Assembly (NCBI GenBank): GCA_965201085.1 | Contig: CBDAVS010000047.1 | Coordinates: forward strand, 232,232-296,231 | Reading direction: 5' to 3' | Source: JAPOUP01 sp965201085 | GTDB lineage: Bacteria > Pseudomonadota > Alphaproteobacteria > Rhodobacterales > Rhodobacteraceae | DNA length: 64,000 nucleotides | In this document: positions 45,437 through 54,746 of the stretch, in pieces | Layout: each line of letters opens with the position of its first letter | How positions within the stretch are numbered: the first letter of the stretch is position 1 | Position numbers and translations under genes: made by a program | Notes under the pieces: generated by a model | Told to the model about the DNA's origin: nothing | Databases searched by the model: none | Seen by the model: the letters and a program-made list of their open reading frames with translations, nothing else

Positions 45437-47031
45437 GGCCGGTTCACCGGTGGACGCCCCGGTCAGGCGGCGGCGGAGAGCCTGAGGCGCTCCCTCGTCG
45501 GCGGCATCAGGCCGAGGCGGTGGACGTTCGCGGCCAGCACCGCCAGCGCCACGGTCCGGGCGAAGCCCTCCTTTCCGTGGCTCCGCACCCGGTCGAGGCC
45601 GCGGTGCTCCAGGTTGTTGATGGCCGATTCGACGGCGGCGTGGGCGCGCCGCGCCTCGCGGAACGCCTCCCCGCTTTCCCGGACGCGGTCCGCCTTCGAC
45701 AGCCTCCCTTTCCGCGGCATGGCGTCGGCTCCAGCATCCCGGCAGGCCCCAGCCGGTTCGAGGGGCTGTGGAAACCGCGGTCGAAGCTCACCACCGAAAG
45801 ATCCGGGAACCGCGCCCGCGCCTCCCCGCCCATGGGGACCGCCACGTCCACGTCGCTCCCCTCCCACATGACGGAGTGGTGCAGCAGGAACCGGTGCCGG
45901 TCCTCCAGCACGCGGACGGGGACGCCGAGCTCCACCGGGACCCCGGCCTTGCCCTTCGATATCCAGCGGGTGTGCGGCTCGAATATCGAGTGCACCTTCC
46001 CGCGGTGCGGGACCGTCTCTCCCTTCAGGATCCGCCGTTCGATCAGGTCCGCCTGGTGCCTGACATGGCCGATGAAGCCCCGGATACTGTCCGATGAGCC
46101 CGGGATGCCCGACATACCGTCTATCTCCGCGCAGCTCGCCTCCGCCCTGTCCGCCAGCTTCAGGGCGAGCCGGAGCAGCGCCTCCACGTCCCTCGGGCGC
46201 GGGTTGGCGAGCCGCGACGTGGCCACCCGGAGATGGCCTTTCCGGAGCTTTTTCCACAGATGTTCCTTCCGCCGCCAGCCCGGCGGCCCCAGCCCCCCGC
46301 AGGCCCGGGACACGTCGCGGACCATGCACCGCGCCGCGTCCATCAGCAGGCTGCGGTCCGTCGGATAGTGGACGTCGGTCTCGACCACGAAGGAATCACA
46401 GCGGCCGCGCAACGCGGCGCCAGGCTTTTCCGCGGCCACCCTGTGGCCCCTCTCCACGACCATCTTTCCGACCTCGGCGGAAAGCTCCGGCGTGAGGAGC
46501 GACACGTTGTCAACCAGCCGCCGGTATTCGTATCCGTATCCGTCCCCGTCCCATGGGCCGTGGCCCATCATTCGCCGGATCGTCCGGTGCTCGTTCGCCA
46601 GGTCCCGAAGCCGGTCGAAACCGCACCCGGGACCCTGCTTCACGACCCCCGGCACCAGGACGGTCAACGGCTCCATCCCCGGCCCGCCGACCCGGCGGCC
46701 CTTTCCGGGCAGGACCATCCTGCCCGGAAGCCGGAACAGCCGCTTTCGGGTCCCTTCGTCGCCGTGGAGGTCCCGGAAGCCGATCGGGATCGCCGGGATG
46801 TCGTCCCTCGATTTCACATTCAGCCTGATCTTCGTGATGTCGGGGGCGTCGAGCCTCCGCTGGGTGTCGTGGACCTTGCACATGGGGGCCTCCTATGGCG
46901 AAGATTGGCGAATTCCGCGGCATATGGTGGCGAATCCGCCCTCTGACCGCCATATCCGGTGATTTTTCGCAAGGCGAATTCCGTCATTTGCCGCGAAAAA
47001 ACAGTGACCTGGGGGTTTTTAGCAAACACTA
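45437..47031 (-). mobile_element. ISNCY-like element copy B, 3' end truncated
   Basis: The upstream end (47031) closes with GGGGGTTTTTAGCAAACACTA reading outward, similar to the outer ends of copies A and C. The other end is lost: similarity to copy A stops near 45425-45437, just past the transposase stop, where the DruA-Tn5-like sequence begins. It holds one frameshifted transposase gene. Confidence 0.7.
45463..46883 (-). pseudogene. ISNCY-like transposase, near full length, one frameshift (copy B)
   Basis: The first frame runs from MCKVHDTQRRLDAPDITK at 46883 through CDSFVVETDVHYPTDRSLLMDAARCMV, the recognisable ISNCY transposase core, to GPAGMLEP. There one base is missing compared with copy A (GGAGCTGAACGCC versus GGAGCCGACGCC), and the rest (NAMPRKGRLSKADRV equivalent through RERLRLSAAA) is read in the next frame, 45463-46329. 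The total would be about 474 residues. It is either inactive or dependent on frameshifting. Confidence 0.75.
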
Positions 47032-47247
47032 ATATATAGTGACATGTCCCGGACCTGCGGGGGGCCTGGGGGTTTTCTGGCGGACACCATATTATGGATA
47101 AATCATAATTTTATGGATTATCAGGTGGACGCCAGGATTTCAGCCACGATCCGCTGCGATTTCAGTTCGTCGGATCTAAAGGAACCCACACACACGTCTG
47201 ACCGAACCGAACGAAAGTTCGTGAACGCCGTTCTCAAACCGAGCCTT
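46884..47247. other. IS end sequences and unassigned DNA upstream of copy B
   Basis: 46884-47031 is the non-coding left end of ISNCY-like copy B, with several GGCGAATTC/GGTGATTTTTCGC repeats. 47037-47088 holds a second ISNCY-type terminus (GGGGGTTTTCTGGCGGACACC) preceded by TAGTGACA. The AT-rich remainder shows no gene. Confidence 0.5.
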
Positions 47248-47721
47248 TCACTGCTTTCCATCAACCGCCCGTTCGTCCATGTACGACAGTAATGCCTGCC
47301 TTACACCTTCCGGCCATGGAATTGAGCGGTGCCTGTCAAGATCGCTGGCCACTAGAACCTGCGTACATCCCCAGCGATCGCTCCCGGCGCAGCTTATCCG
47401 GTGGCGAATGGTGACCGAGGACCGGCCAACCCGAAGCACCGTGAGCTCGAATTCCAGTTCATCCCCGAAAAACGACGGGCTGGAGAAATCACATTCAATA
47501 TGGACTGTGGGCGTAGCCCACCGCTCCTCCCAAATGATCCTGTGCCAGGGAAAGCCGATATGTGACCAGAACCCTTCGTTAACACCGTTGAGGATGTTCA
47601 GGTATGCCGGAAAATAGGCGGTTCCGGAGACGTCACAGTCTCCGAACCGCAGCGTTCTAGTTGTCCTGAACACCTTTTGCATGGCTGGCTCCCACTCCAT
47701 TGAATTATCGATGACTGACAT
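47248..47721 (-). CDS. acyl-CoA thioesterase, 4-hydroxybenzoyl-CoA thioesterase-like (hotdog fold)
   Basis: This is a predicted cytoplasmic thioesterase of about 157 residues (144 from the alternative ATG at 47682). The hotdog pattern is seen in LRFGDCDVSGTAYFPAYLNILNGVNEGFW, where the conserved Asp of the 4HBT active site lies, then SPSFFGDELEFELTVLRVGRSSVTIRHRI. It precedes the IorA/IorB genes on the same strand only in the downstream sense. Since indolepyruvate oxidoreductase makes aryl-acetyl-CoA, hydrolysis of such thioesters is a plausible job. The substrate is unproven. Confidence 0.8.
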   Translation of the reverse strand: MSVIDNSMEWEPAMQKVFRTTRTLRFGDCDVSGTAYFPAYLNILNGVNEGFWSHIGFPWHRIIWEERWATPTVHIECDFSSPSFFGDELEFELTVLRVGRSSVTIRHRISCAGSDRWGCTQVLVASDLDRHRSIPWPEGVRQALLSYMDERAVDGKQ

Positions 47722-47898
47722 TGCTCCAGAACGCCAGGACGAACCGTTCCTGCGGCGCTTTAAGGTACGTCCCGAATACCTATCCCGCCCATATTTCGGC
47801 AGATTGCGTCACAGGCGCTTCCAGCGTCCGGTTTACCCATCCGACCGTACCTGGCCTCGCGTCAGGCCCTGCGCGGACCGGTAAAGGACCGCCGCCAC

Positions 47899-49434
47899 TC
47901 ACGCGAAACTGCGAATGGTCTCGAGCGCACCATCGAGCGCCATGCCCCGCACGTCCTGAAGTGCCGCCTCGCGTAGCCGGCGGACCCATTCCGCCGCGTC
48001 GCCACGGTTCGCGACCAAAGCGACGCCTTCCATCACGCGCCCGAATTTCGAACGGCTCCGGGTGTGGGTATCGGAATAACCCTTCACGAGGCGCTGGCAG
48101 CGCAGGATCTCCACCGCAAGATCGTAGTTTCCGTCCAGCGCATCCATCGCCCGTCCGATCCAGGCTTCCATATGCGCCATCTCACGGGCATGGCGCAGAG
48201 TCCGTCGCCGCCATCCCTTGAGGCCTGCGACAAGGTAAAGGACCAGAAACGGGGCAAGCCGGTCGGTACGCAGCCTGCGGCCGCGGCAGAGCCAGTGGTC
48301 AATCCATGCCATACGCCGAGGATTCGCCGCCCAGCGGGCACCCATCCCCGCTGGCAGCATCGAGACGATCTCCTCCGCGCGGGGGTGCAGAAACTCGGTG
48401 ACATGCACCACCTCCGCATCACCGGCCCGCATCTCGACCGCGATCCGCTCCGCTCGTCCGGAGCGGGTCTTCGCCTCCGCCGTTCTGATAACGTCATCAT
48501 AGGCCATGGCGTTGGCGAGATATTTCGCGGCCTCAAGCGTGAACGTTCCATCACCGCGGTCCCGCGTCGCGATCATGTCCAGCCGATCAAGATATTCGGT
48601 GCCATAAGCCAGATCCTGGAACTCAACCACCTTGCGCAGACCTGCGGCAGCCATCTCCGACGCCACACCGGGAAGCAGCGCCGCTCGCGCACTGAGGGTT
48701 TCCCATCGGCGCAGCATCCGCCTGGGGCCCCGCACGAGGGCTTCTTCGGGGCAATGCGGCTCGGGGACCGGTTCCGACTCCAAGCTAACCCGGTCATAAC
48801 CGAGACCGAAGGCACGAAGGCTCGCTTCCACTCCCTTTCCGCCGGAACGGATCGAATCCTCGAACGCTTCCCTCGGAAACGGTAGAACGCCCGCTCCGGC
48901 AAGTCCACCGAACAAGGTGGCGGAAATCACCGAGCCGCTCCGCACCGCCAAAGCTTCGAAATCCGCGCGGATGAACCGGCGCGCCGCCACTTCCGCAGCC
49001 GCTTTGACCTCTTCGGCCGATGAGATGCCATTCCCCGGTACGGTTTTTTCCGAGACGGCCAAGGCCCGGTGGTCCGAAGCGATGAGCACCGTTCGGTCAG
49101 GAGTTACGAAACCACGCATGATGGCCCGTCCGGCTTCCATCATTTCGGCAGCGATCACTATGTCGACATCGCCCGCCGCGGGCATCAGCGAATACACCGG
49201 CAAACGGTCTCCGGACGGAGCCATCTCAACATAGTAGACAGTTGCACCGGTGCGCTGCGCGACACCCGCAACGCTTGTTGCCTGCGCCGTGTATCCGCTC
49301 GCTCTGGCAAGCGCTTCGATCCAGTGCGTAAGTACGCCGCCGCCCTGCCCCCCGACGGCAAGTATCGCCAGCTTGATGATTCCTCCGGCGTTCGGGTCGA
49401 CCTCGCCGCGGGTAAGGGGGTCCGGAGCGCTCAT
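47899..49434 (-). CDS. iorB: indolepyruvate ferredoxin oxidoreductase, beta subunit with C-terminal extension
   Basis: The N-terminal 190 residues form the gamma-type pyruvate-ferredoxin oxidoreductase fold. GGQGGGVLTHWIEALARASGYTAQATSVAGVAQRTGATVYYVEM and DVDIVIAAEMMEAGRAIMRGFV are diagnostic for IorB. About 300 further residues, largely helical, are the domain seen in the long IorB type of proteobacteria. The start ATG overlaps the iorA stop by four bases (ATGA). With IorA it oxidatively decarboxylates arylpyruvates from aromatic amino acids to aryl-acetyl-CoA, reducing ferredoxin. Confidence 0.9.
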   Translation of the reverse strand: MSAPDPLTRGEVDPNAGGIIKLAILAVGGQGGGVLTHWIEALARASGYTAQATSVAGVAQRTGATVYYVEMAPSGDRLPVYSLMPAAGDVDIVIAAEMMEAGRAIMRGFVTPDRTVLIASDHRALAVSEKTVPGNGISSAEEVKAAAEVAARRFIRADFEALAVRSGSVISATLFGGLAGAGVLPFPREAFEDSIRSGGKGVEASLRAFGLGYDRVSLESEPVPEPHCPEEALVRGPRRMLRRWETLSARAALLPGVASEMAAAGLRKVVEFQDLAYGTEYLDRLDMIATRDRGDGTFTLEAAKYLANAMAYDDVIRTAEAKTRSGRAERIAVEMRAGDAEVVHVTEFLHPRAEEIVSMLPAGMGARWAANPRRMAWIDHWLCRGRRLRTDRLAPFLVLYLVAGLKGWRRRTLRHAREMAHMEAWIGRAMDALDGNYDLAVEILRCQRLVKGYSDTHTRSRSKFGRVMEGVALVANRGDAAEWVRRLREAALQDVRGMALDGALETIRSFA

Positions 49435-51578
49435 TGAAACGCCCCGAATTCAAGCCTGCGCACGGCCCGCCGCCGAATAAGCCATCCGATAAGGCCAGAA
49501 CACCAATCGGCCCAAAATTTCTCGAATTTACCCGGATTGTGCACGACATCCGCCCGATAGAAACTCGGACAAAGAATGGCGACGTCGGCCACTTCGCCAC
49601 AGTTTCCGCAGCCAACGCAGCTCTGGTCGATATGGGCGACCGGATCGTCGCGTAGGGGATCATCAAGCTTCTTCAACGACAGCGAGGGACACCCGGAAAG
49701 CCGCATACAGGCATGATCGCCCGTGCAGATATCCTCATCGACGCCAAAGCGCGGCGCCTCCACGCGACGCCCATCCTTGACGGCTTGATCGCGCAGCGGT
49801 CTTTCCCGCCGCTGCCGGTTCAGCATACATTCGGATGAAGCGACGATCACTTTCGGTCCAGGCTCCGTGGTCGTCAGCGCTTCCCGAATCGTATCCCGCA
49901 TTCGGCCGACGTCATAGGTGCGGTTCACCTCCTGGATCCAGTTTATTCCGATACCCCGAAGGGCCTTGGATATCGGGTTGCGCGTGGACTTGGTGGAATT
50001 CGACGCGCGCGACGACATGATGTCCTGACCGCCGGTGGCCGCCGAGTAGAAATTGTCCACGACGATCGCCACCCCATCGGACCTGTTGAACGCCATATTG
50101 GTGAATGACGACGAAAGACCGTTATGCCAGAAGCCACCATCACCGACTATCGCTATCGGGCGTCGGTCGCCACCACCGTCAAACGCGCCGTTCGCCGCCG
50201 GTCCGAGCCCATAGCCCATTGTCGCTCCGCCAATCTCGAAGGGCGGAAGCGAAGCGAATAGATGGCAACCGATGTCGGCTGCGACCTGATGTTTCCCAAG
50301 CTCGTTTTCGACGAGCTTCATCGCGGCGAAAATAGGTCGTTCCGGGCAGCCGGTGCAGAACCCCGGGGGTCTGATCGGAACGGTTTCCGACAGATCCGGG
50401 ATCGCGGGCTTTTCCGCATTGGGAGAGCGGATCGATACGGGCAGCATGTCGTGCGCGGCGAGACGAATGAAGCGCTCCACCGCTTCAAACATCACGGCAC
50501 CGTTATATTCCCCGGCCATAGGGAATATATCCTTGCCATGCAGCCGCACTGACGAGCCGCTGCGGTAGAGGAACGAACCAAGCTGCGTCTCGATGAATTC
50601 GGGCTGTCCCTCCTCGACGACAAGCACATGATCCTTGCCCGCGCAGAACTCCAGGAATTCATCCGCAATCAGCGGGTAGGTGACGTTCAGGACATATATC
50701 GGCACCTTGGTCTCGCCATAGATGTCGGCAAGCCCCAGCCGTTGCAGCGCTCTGACGGTTCCGTTGTACATGCCTCCCTGAACAACAATGCCAAGCGGTG
50801 CCTCCGCCGGACCGAAGATTTCGTTAAGGCTCCGCTTGCGGATGAATTTCTCCGCGTTCGGCCAGCGATTCTTCACCTTGTCCTGTTCATGGGCATAGGA
50901 CATTGGCGGAAGCACGACACGCCTGAAATCCGATCTTGGCTCGGACAGCGCCTCCATTGCGTCAAGCTCGGGCGGTCGGTTGTCACGGCAGACGAACGAT
51001 CCGGTCACATGGCAGGAACGGATCCTGACCATCAGCATAACGGGTGTGTTTGTCGCCTCTGAGAGATCGAATCCGTCGGAAACGGCCTTGACGATCGATG
51101 GCAGGTTCGGACGGGGATCCAGCAGCCAGAATTGCGACTTCATCGCGAAGGCGTGGGTGCGCTCCTGCATGATCGAGGAGCCTTCGCCATAATCCTCTCC
51201 TACGATCACCATCGCACCACCGGTGACTCCGGACGATGCCAGGTTTGCCAGAGCGTCGGAGGCGACGTTGACGCCTACCGCACCCTTGAAGGTCACCGCA
51301 CCCCGGATCGGATAGTGTACTGAAGCGGCAAGCATCGCGGCGGCGGCGGCCTCGTTGGCATTGGCTTCGAATCGGACGCCAAGCTCGGCCATGAGCTCCT
51401 CCGCATCGGCGAGCACGTCCATAAGATGGGAGATCGGCGCTCCCTGATAGCCACCGACATAACCGACTCCGGATTCCAGAAGCGCCTTGGTGATGGCCAG
51501 AATTCCTTCACCGGTGAAGGTCTCTCCGGCACCGAGTTTGAGATGCTCGACTTCGGTCTTGAACGATCGCTCCGCCAT
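49431..51578 (-). CDS. iorA: indolepyruvate ferredoxin oxidoreductase, alpha subunit
   Basis: This is the thiamine-diphosphate-dependent catalytic subunit, 715 residues. The N-terminal pyrimidine domain reads GEGILAITKALLESGVGYVGGYQGAPISHLMDVL. The central part has FCTGCPERPIFAAM. The TPP-binding motif IVGDGGFWHNGLSSSFTNMAFNRSDGVAIVVDN is complete (GDG ... N). The C-terminal ferredoxin-like region has cysteines in DICTGDHACMRLSGCPSL and SCVGCGNCGEVADVAILCPSF. It is followed by iorB with a four-base overlap. Confidence 0.93.
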   Translation of the reverse strand: MAERSFKTEVEHLKLGAGETFTGEGILAITKALLESGVGYVGGYQGAPISHLMDVLADAEELMAELGVRFEANANEAAAAAMLAASVHYPIRGAVTFKGAVGVNVASDALANLASSGVTGGAMVIVGEDYGEGSSIMQERTHAFAMKSQFWLLDPRPNLPSIVKAVSDGFDLSEATNTPVMLMVRIRSCHVTGSFVCRDNRPPELDAMEALSEPRSDFRRVVLPPMSYAHEQDKVKNRWPNAEKFIRKRSLNEIFGPAEAPLGIVVQGGMYNGTVRALQRLGLADIYGETKVPIYVLNVTYPLIADEFLEFCAGKDHVLVVEEGQPEFIETQLGSFLYRSGSSVRLHGKDIFPMAGEYNGAVMFEAVERFIRLAAHDMLPVSIRSPNAEKPAIPDLSETVPIRPPGFCTGCPERPIFAAMKLVENELGKHQVAADIGCHLFASLPPFEIGGATMGYGLGPAANGAFDGGGDRRPIAIVGDGGFWHNGLSSSFTNMAFNRSDGVAIVVDNFYSAATGGQDIMSSRASNSTKSTRNPISKALRGIGINWIQEVNRTYDVGRMRDTIREALTTTEPGPKVIVASSECMLNRQRRERPLRDQAVKDGRRVEAPRFGVDEDICTGDHACMRLSGCPSLSLKKLDDPLRDDPVAHIDQSCVGCGNCGEVADVAILCPSFYRADVVHNPGKFEKFWADWCSGLIGWLIRRRAVRRLEFGAFQ

Positions 51579-51802
51579 TCATACGCTCCCGTGTCTTTGC
51601 TTTCGACGGATTGAACCCGCCAACGGTCAGCTTCCTCTTCAACGAACCAGACAGGTTCGCTCAAGCCCGCCTATCTTGTACGACGAATAGGTCCGCCCCA
51701 TCAATCCCTTGGCCATGCGTCGACAGCCAGGGAGGACCGGGCCAGAAGACCGGCAAACCCCGGTGGCCGGATAGGCCGCCGGGATCATCTGGGGTTCGTC
51801 AC

Positions 51803-53002
51803 TCACGCGCAGAGCGTTCTGGCCGCGTTGAAGCCCGAACCTCCTCCAAGGCCGGGATCCGGGTGTGTCGACGCTCCGATCTGGATCAGCCCACGAACCG
51901 CGCTTTCGCCGTTACGGGAATGTTCAAACGGTCGCCGAATGAAGAACTGGTCAATCCCAAAATGCCCGCCATAGGGGTCGCCGCCGACAAGGTTGACATT
52001 CATCGCTTCGAGATCACGCGGGGAATAGGTCCGTCGTGCCAGCCTGACTTCACCAAAGTTCTCGATATGGCGAGCCAGGATCGCCTCCACGCGGTCAGCG
52101 AAAGCCTCCCGCGTCGCCTCGTCCCAGTCAGCGCACGCGATCTTGCCAGCGGCATCGCCCTTGATCACGCGCGGCGCATCCGGAATCTGGAGCCAGAGAA
52201 CCGTCTTGCCTTCGGGACATCGAGAAGGATCAAGCCGGTGAGGCTGCCTAACGCAGATGGTTGGGGTTTCGGGCAGCATACCACGCTGCGCCTCATTGGC
52301 TGACTTGGATACCGCGTCGATACCATCGGTCAGATGAATGAGCGCTACATCCTCAAGCCCTTTCGCCCGCCATTCCGGATGCCTGTCCAGAGCATAGCGG
52401 AGTTGGAAATTCCCGCGTCCATGCCGGTAGCATCGTACTTCTTCGCGGTCTTCCTGCAACTCCTCGCCTTCCAGCAGCCTTCCGTACAGCTGAGTCGACG
52501 TCACCGACGCCAGAACCGAACCGCAGACAACCTCCTCACCACCGGCCAGCCGAATTCCGGCTACCTCTCCTCCGTGAACTAGGATGCGTTCTACGTCCAG
52601 GTTTGTCCGTAGAACGTCTCCGCGTTCCGTAATGAGTACCTCAAAAGCGTTCACCGCAGCGGGGGCACCACCTTTTATCACCGGGACTCCGGCGGCTTCA
52701 AGCGCGACGGTGATCACCTTTCTCATCTTTGCCGAATAGGCGCTCTCAGGGGTAAGTCCGACATTCAGGATCCAAGGTGCGAACAGCGCCTGGGTTAAGG
52801 GACTTTGGAAATCCGCTTCCAGCCATCCGCGTGCGGTCGCGAGTGCAGCGCCAAACCATGCGTCCAGCCCCCTCATTCCGCGCCGACGCGTCTGCGCGAA
52901 CAGCAGCCGAGCGGTTCGCCAAGACCACAGACGGTCACCCAACAGCGCGAACAGGAACGGCGCGTCGGCACCAACCCGCTCAACGACTTTAGCCCGGATA
53001 TC
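51803..53002 (-). pseudogene. phytoene dehydrogenase/CrtI-like FAD oxidoreductase, N-terminus removed by IS1380
   Basis: About 400 residues of the C-terminal part of an NAD(P)/FAD-dependent oxidoreductase remain. The end GLIQIGASTHPDPGLGGGSGFNAARTL is the conserved FAD-site motif of the CrtI-like family, and YGGHFGIDQFFIRRP precedes it. The frame is open to 53002, beyond the first ATG (52942), and reads KVVERVGADAPFLFALLGDRLWSW. A TGA at 53003-53005 then marks the junction with the IS. The N-terminal dinucleotide-binding GxGxxG is missing, so the protein cannot bind FAD. Confidence 0.8.
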
Positions 53003-53028
53003 TCACCAGATGATGTTGCATGGGGCCG

Positions 53029-54662
53029 GAATCCCTGATATATGCGTTATTCATCAAAAACTTGCATATGAAAGGAGACCGGACCCCATGCCGACACAGT
53101 GCAACAGCCCTGACATCGGGTTCAACCGGCACGAACGGCGGGAGGTTTCCGCCGCCTTCGACGGCGGACGCATGTCCTCGGACGGCGGCGCGCTTCTCCT
53201 GCGGAAGGCCGACCGGGTGGCGGACGTCACCCGCCGGCTGGCGGAGTGCCTGACCGATTACCGGGACCCGAACCGCATCGAGCACGGGCTGCGGGAGCTC
53301 GTGGCGCGGCGCGTCATGGCGATCGCCCTCGGCTACGGGGACGTCAACGACCACGACCACCTGCGGGACGACAGCGTCCTGGCGCTGGCCGTCGGGCGCG
53401 ACGACATCACCGGCGCCGACCGGCCCGGGGAGCGCGACCGGGGCCATCCCCTGGCCGGGTCCAGCACGCTCAACCGGCTGGAGCCGGGCACGCCGGAGGC
53501 GGCGGGAACGGACCGCTACAGACGGATCGTGGCCGACGGCGCCGCGATCGAGCGGCTGATGGTGGACCTGTTCCTGGATGCCCGTGACGCCCCGCCGGAG
53601 GAGATCGTCCTCGACGTCGACCCCACCGACGACCCGCTGCACGGCGGCCAGGAGGGACGCTTCTTTCACGGCTACCACGGCCATCACCGCTATCTCCCGC
53701 TGTATGTCACCTGCGGCGACCACGTCCTCCTTGCCCGGCCGCGTCCGTCGAACATCGACGCGTCGGAGGGATCGGTGGAGGCGCTTGCGGAGATCGTGGA
53801 GCGGATCCGCTCCCGCTGGCCGGAGACGGCGATCGTCGTGAGGGGCGATTCGGGCTTCCGCCGCGAGGCTCCGATGGCCTGGTGCGGGACGAACGGCGTG
53901 GATTTCGTTCTCGGGCCGGCGAGGAACCGCCGCCTGGAGGAGCGGGTCACCGAACCTCTGGAAAGGTCGCGGCGGCGCGCCATCGCCCCGGGAAAGCCGT
54001 CGCGGCGCTTCCGGGACTTTCGCTACAGGACCCGGTCCAGCTGGAGCCGGACCCGCCGCGTCGCGGGAAAGGCGGAGTGGCTGCCCGGACCGGGCCGCGC
54101 CAATCCCCGCTTCGTCGTGACCGGCCTGTCGAAGGACCGCTTCACCGCCAGGGACCTCTACGGGAAGCCGTACTGCGCGAGGGGCGACATGGAGAACCGG
54201 ATAAAGGAGCGGCGGCTGGAACTCTTCGCCGACCGGACATCGACGGCGACCATGCGCGCCAACCAGCTGCGGCTGTACCTCTCCGCTTTCGCCGGAGCCC
54301 CGCTCCGGACCATCCGGGCGATCGGCCTCGCCGGGACGGACATGGCGAGGGCCCGGTGCGGGACCATCCGGCCGCGGCTCCTGAAGGTCGCCTGCCGGGT
54401 GACGGTCAGCGTCCGCCGCATCCGCCTGTCGCTGTCCTCCGTCTTTCCCCTCCAGGACCTGTTCGCGGGAGCGGCCGCCGCGCCGCCGCCCGCGCCGGTG
54501 CCGTCGCCGCAGCCGGAACCCGCCCCCGTACCCACGCCCGCCTGAGCGGATCCGGCCCCTGACGGCCTGGACCGGCGGGCGGATCCGGCCCGCGGCGGGA
54601 GAGCTGTGTCCGGCACCACTGCCCGCGGCTGACGGACGGTTGATGTTCATGCATTGTTCACG
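53029..54662 (+). mobile_element. IS1380-family insertion sequence (ends approximate)
   Basis: One intact transposase gene is flanked by imperfect inverted ends: TGATATATGCGTTATTCATCAA near 53033 resembles the complement of the stretch around 54640-54662 (TGAACAATGCATGAACATCAA). The exact borders and a target duplication are not clear. The element interrupts the CrtI-like gene. A non-native tail separates it from ISNCY-like copy C. Confidence 0.6.
53088..54545 (+). CDS. IS1380-family transposase
   Basis: This DDE transposase has 485 residues. Start MPTQCNSPDIGFNRHERREVSAAFDGGRMSSDGGALLLR is typical of IS1380. Catalytic regions are IVLDVDPTDDPLHGGQEG (first Asp), IVVRGDSGFRRE (second Asp) and MENRIKERRLELFADRTSTATMRANQLRL (Glu). 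The ATG at 53088 has AAAGGAGACC upstream; an earlier in-frame ATG lies in the IS end. The Pro/Ala-rich C-terminal tail (PPPAPVPSPQPEPAPVPTPA) is unusual but in frame. The gene looks intact. Confidence 0.93.
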   Translation: MPTQCNSPDIGFNRHERREVSAAFDGGRMSSDGGALLLRKADRVADVTRRLAECLTDYRDPNRIEHGLRELVARRVMAIALGYGDVNDHDHLRDDSVLALAVGRDDITGADRPGERDRGHPLAGSSTLNRLEPGTPEAAGTDRYRRIVADGAAIERLMVDLFLDARDAPPEEIVLDVDPTDDPLHGGQEGRFFHGYHGHHRYLPLYVTCGDHVLLARPRPSNIDASEGSVEALAEIVERIRSRWPETAIVVRGDSGFRREAPMAWCGTNGVDFVLGPARNRRLEERVTEPLERSRRRAIAPGKPSRRFRDFRYRTRSSWSRTRRVAGKAEWLPGPGRANPRFVVTGLSKDRFTARDLYGKPYCARGDMENRIKERRLELFADRTSTATMRANQLRLYLSAFAGAPLRTIRAIGLAGTDMARARCGTIRPRLLKVACRVTVSVRRIRLSLSSVFPLQDLFAGAAAAPPPAPVPSPQPEPAPVPTPA

Positions 54663-54746
54663 TCACCACGGTCACCGGATGGCCGCCGTCGGGTCCGGAA
54701 CGCCCACGAACCGCCCCCGGAACCCCTTCCGGGCCTGTCACTAACA

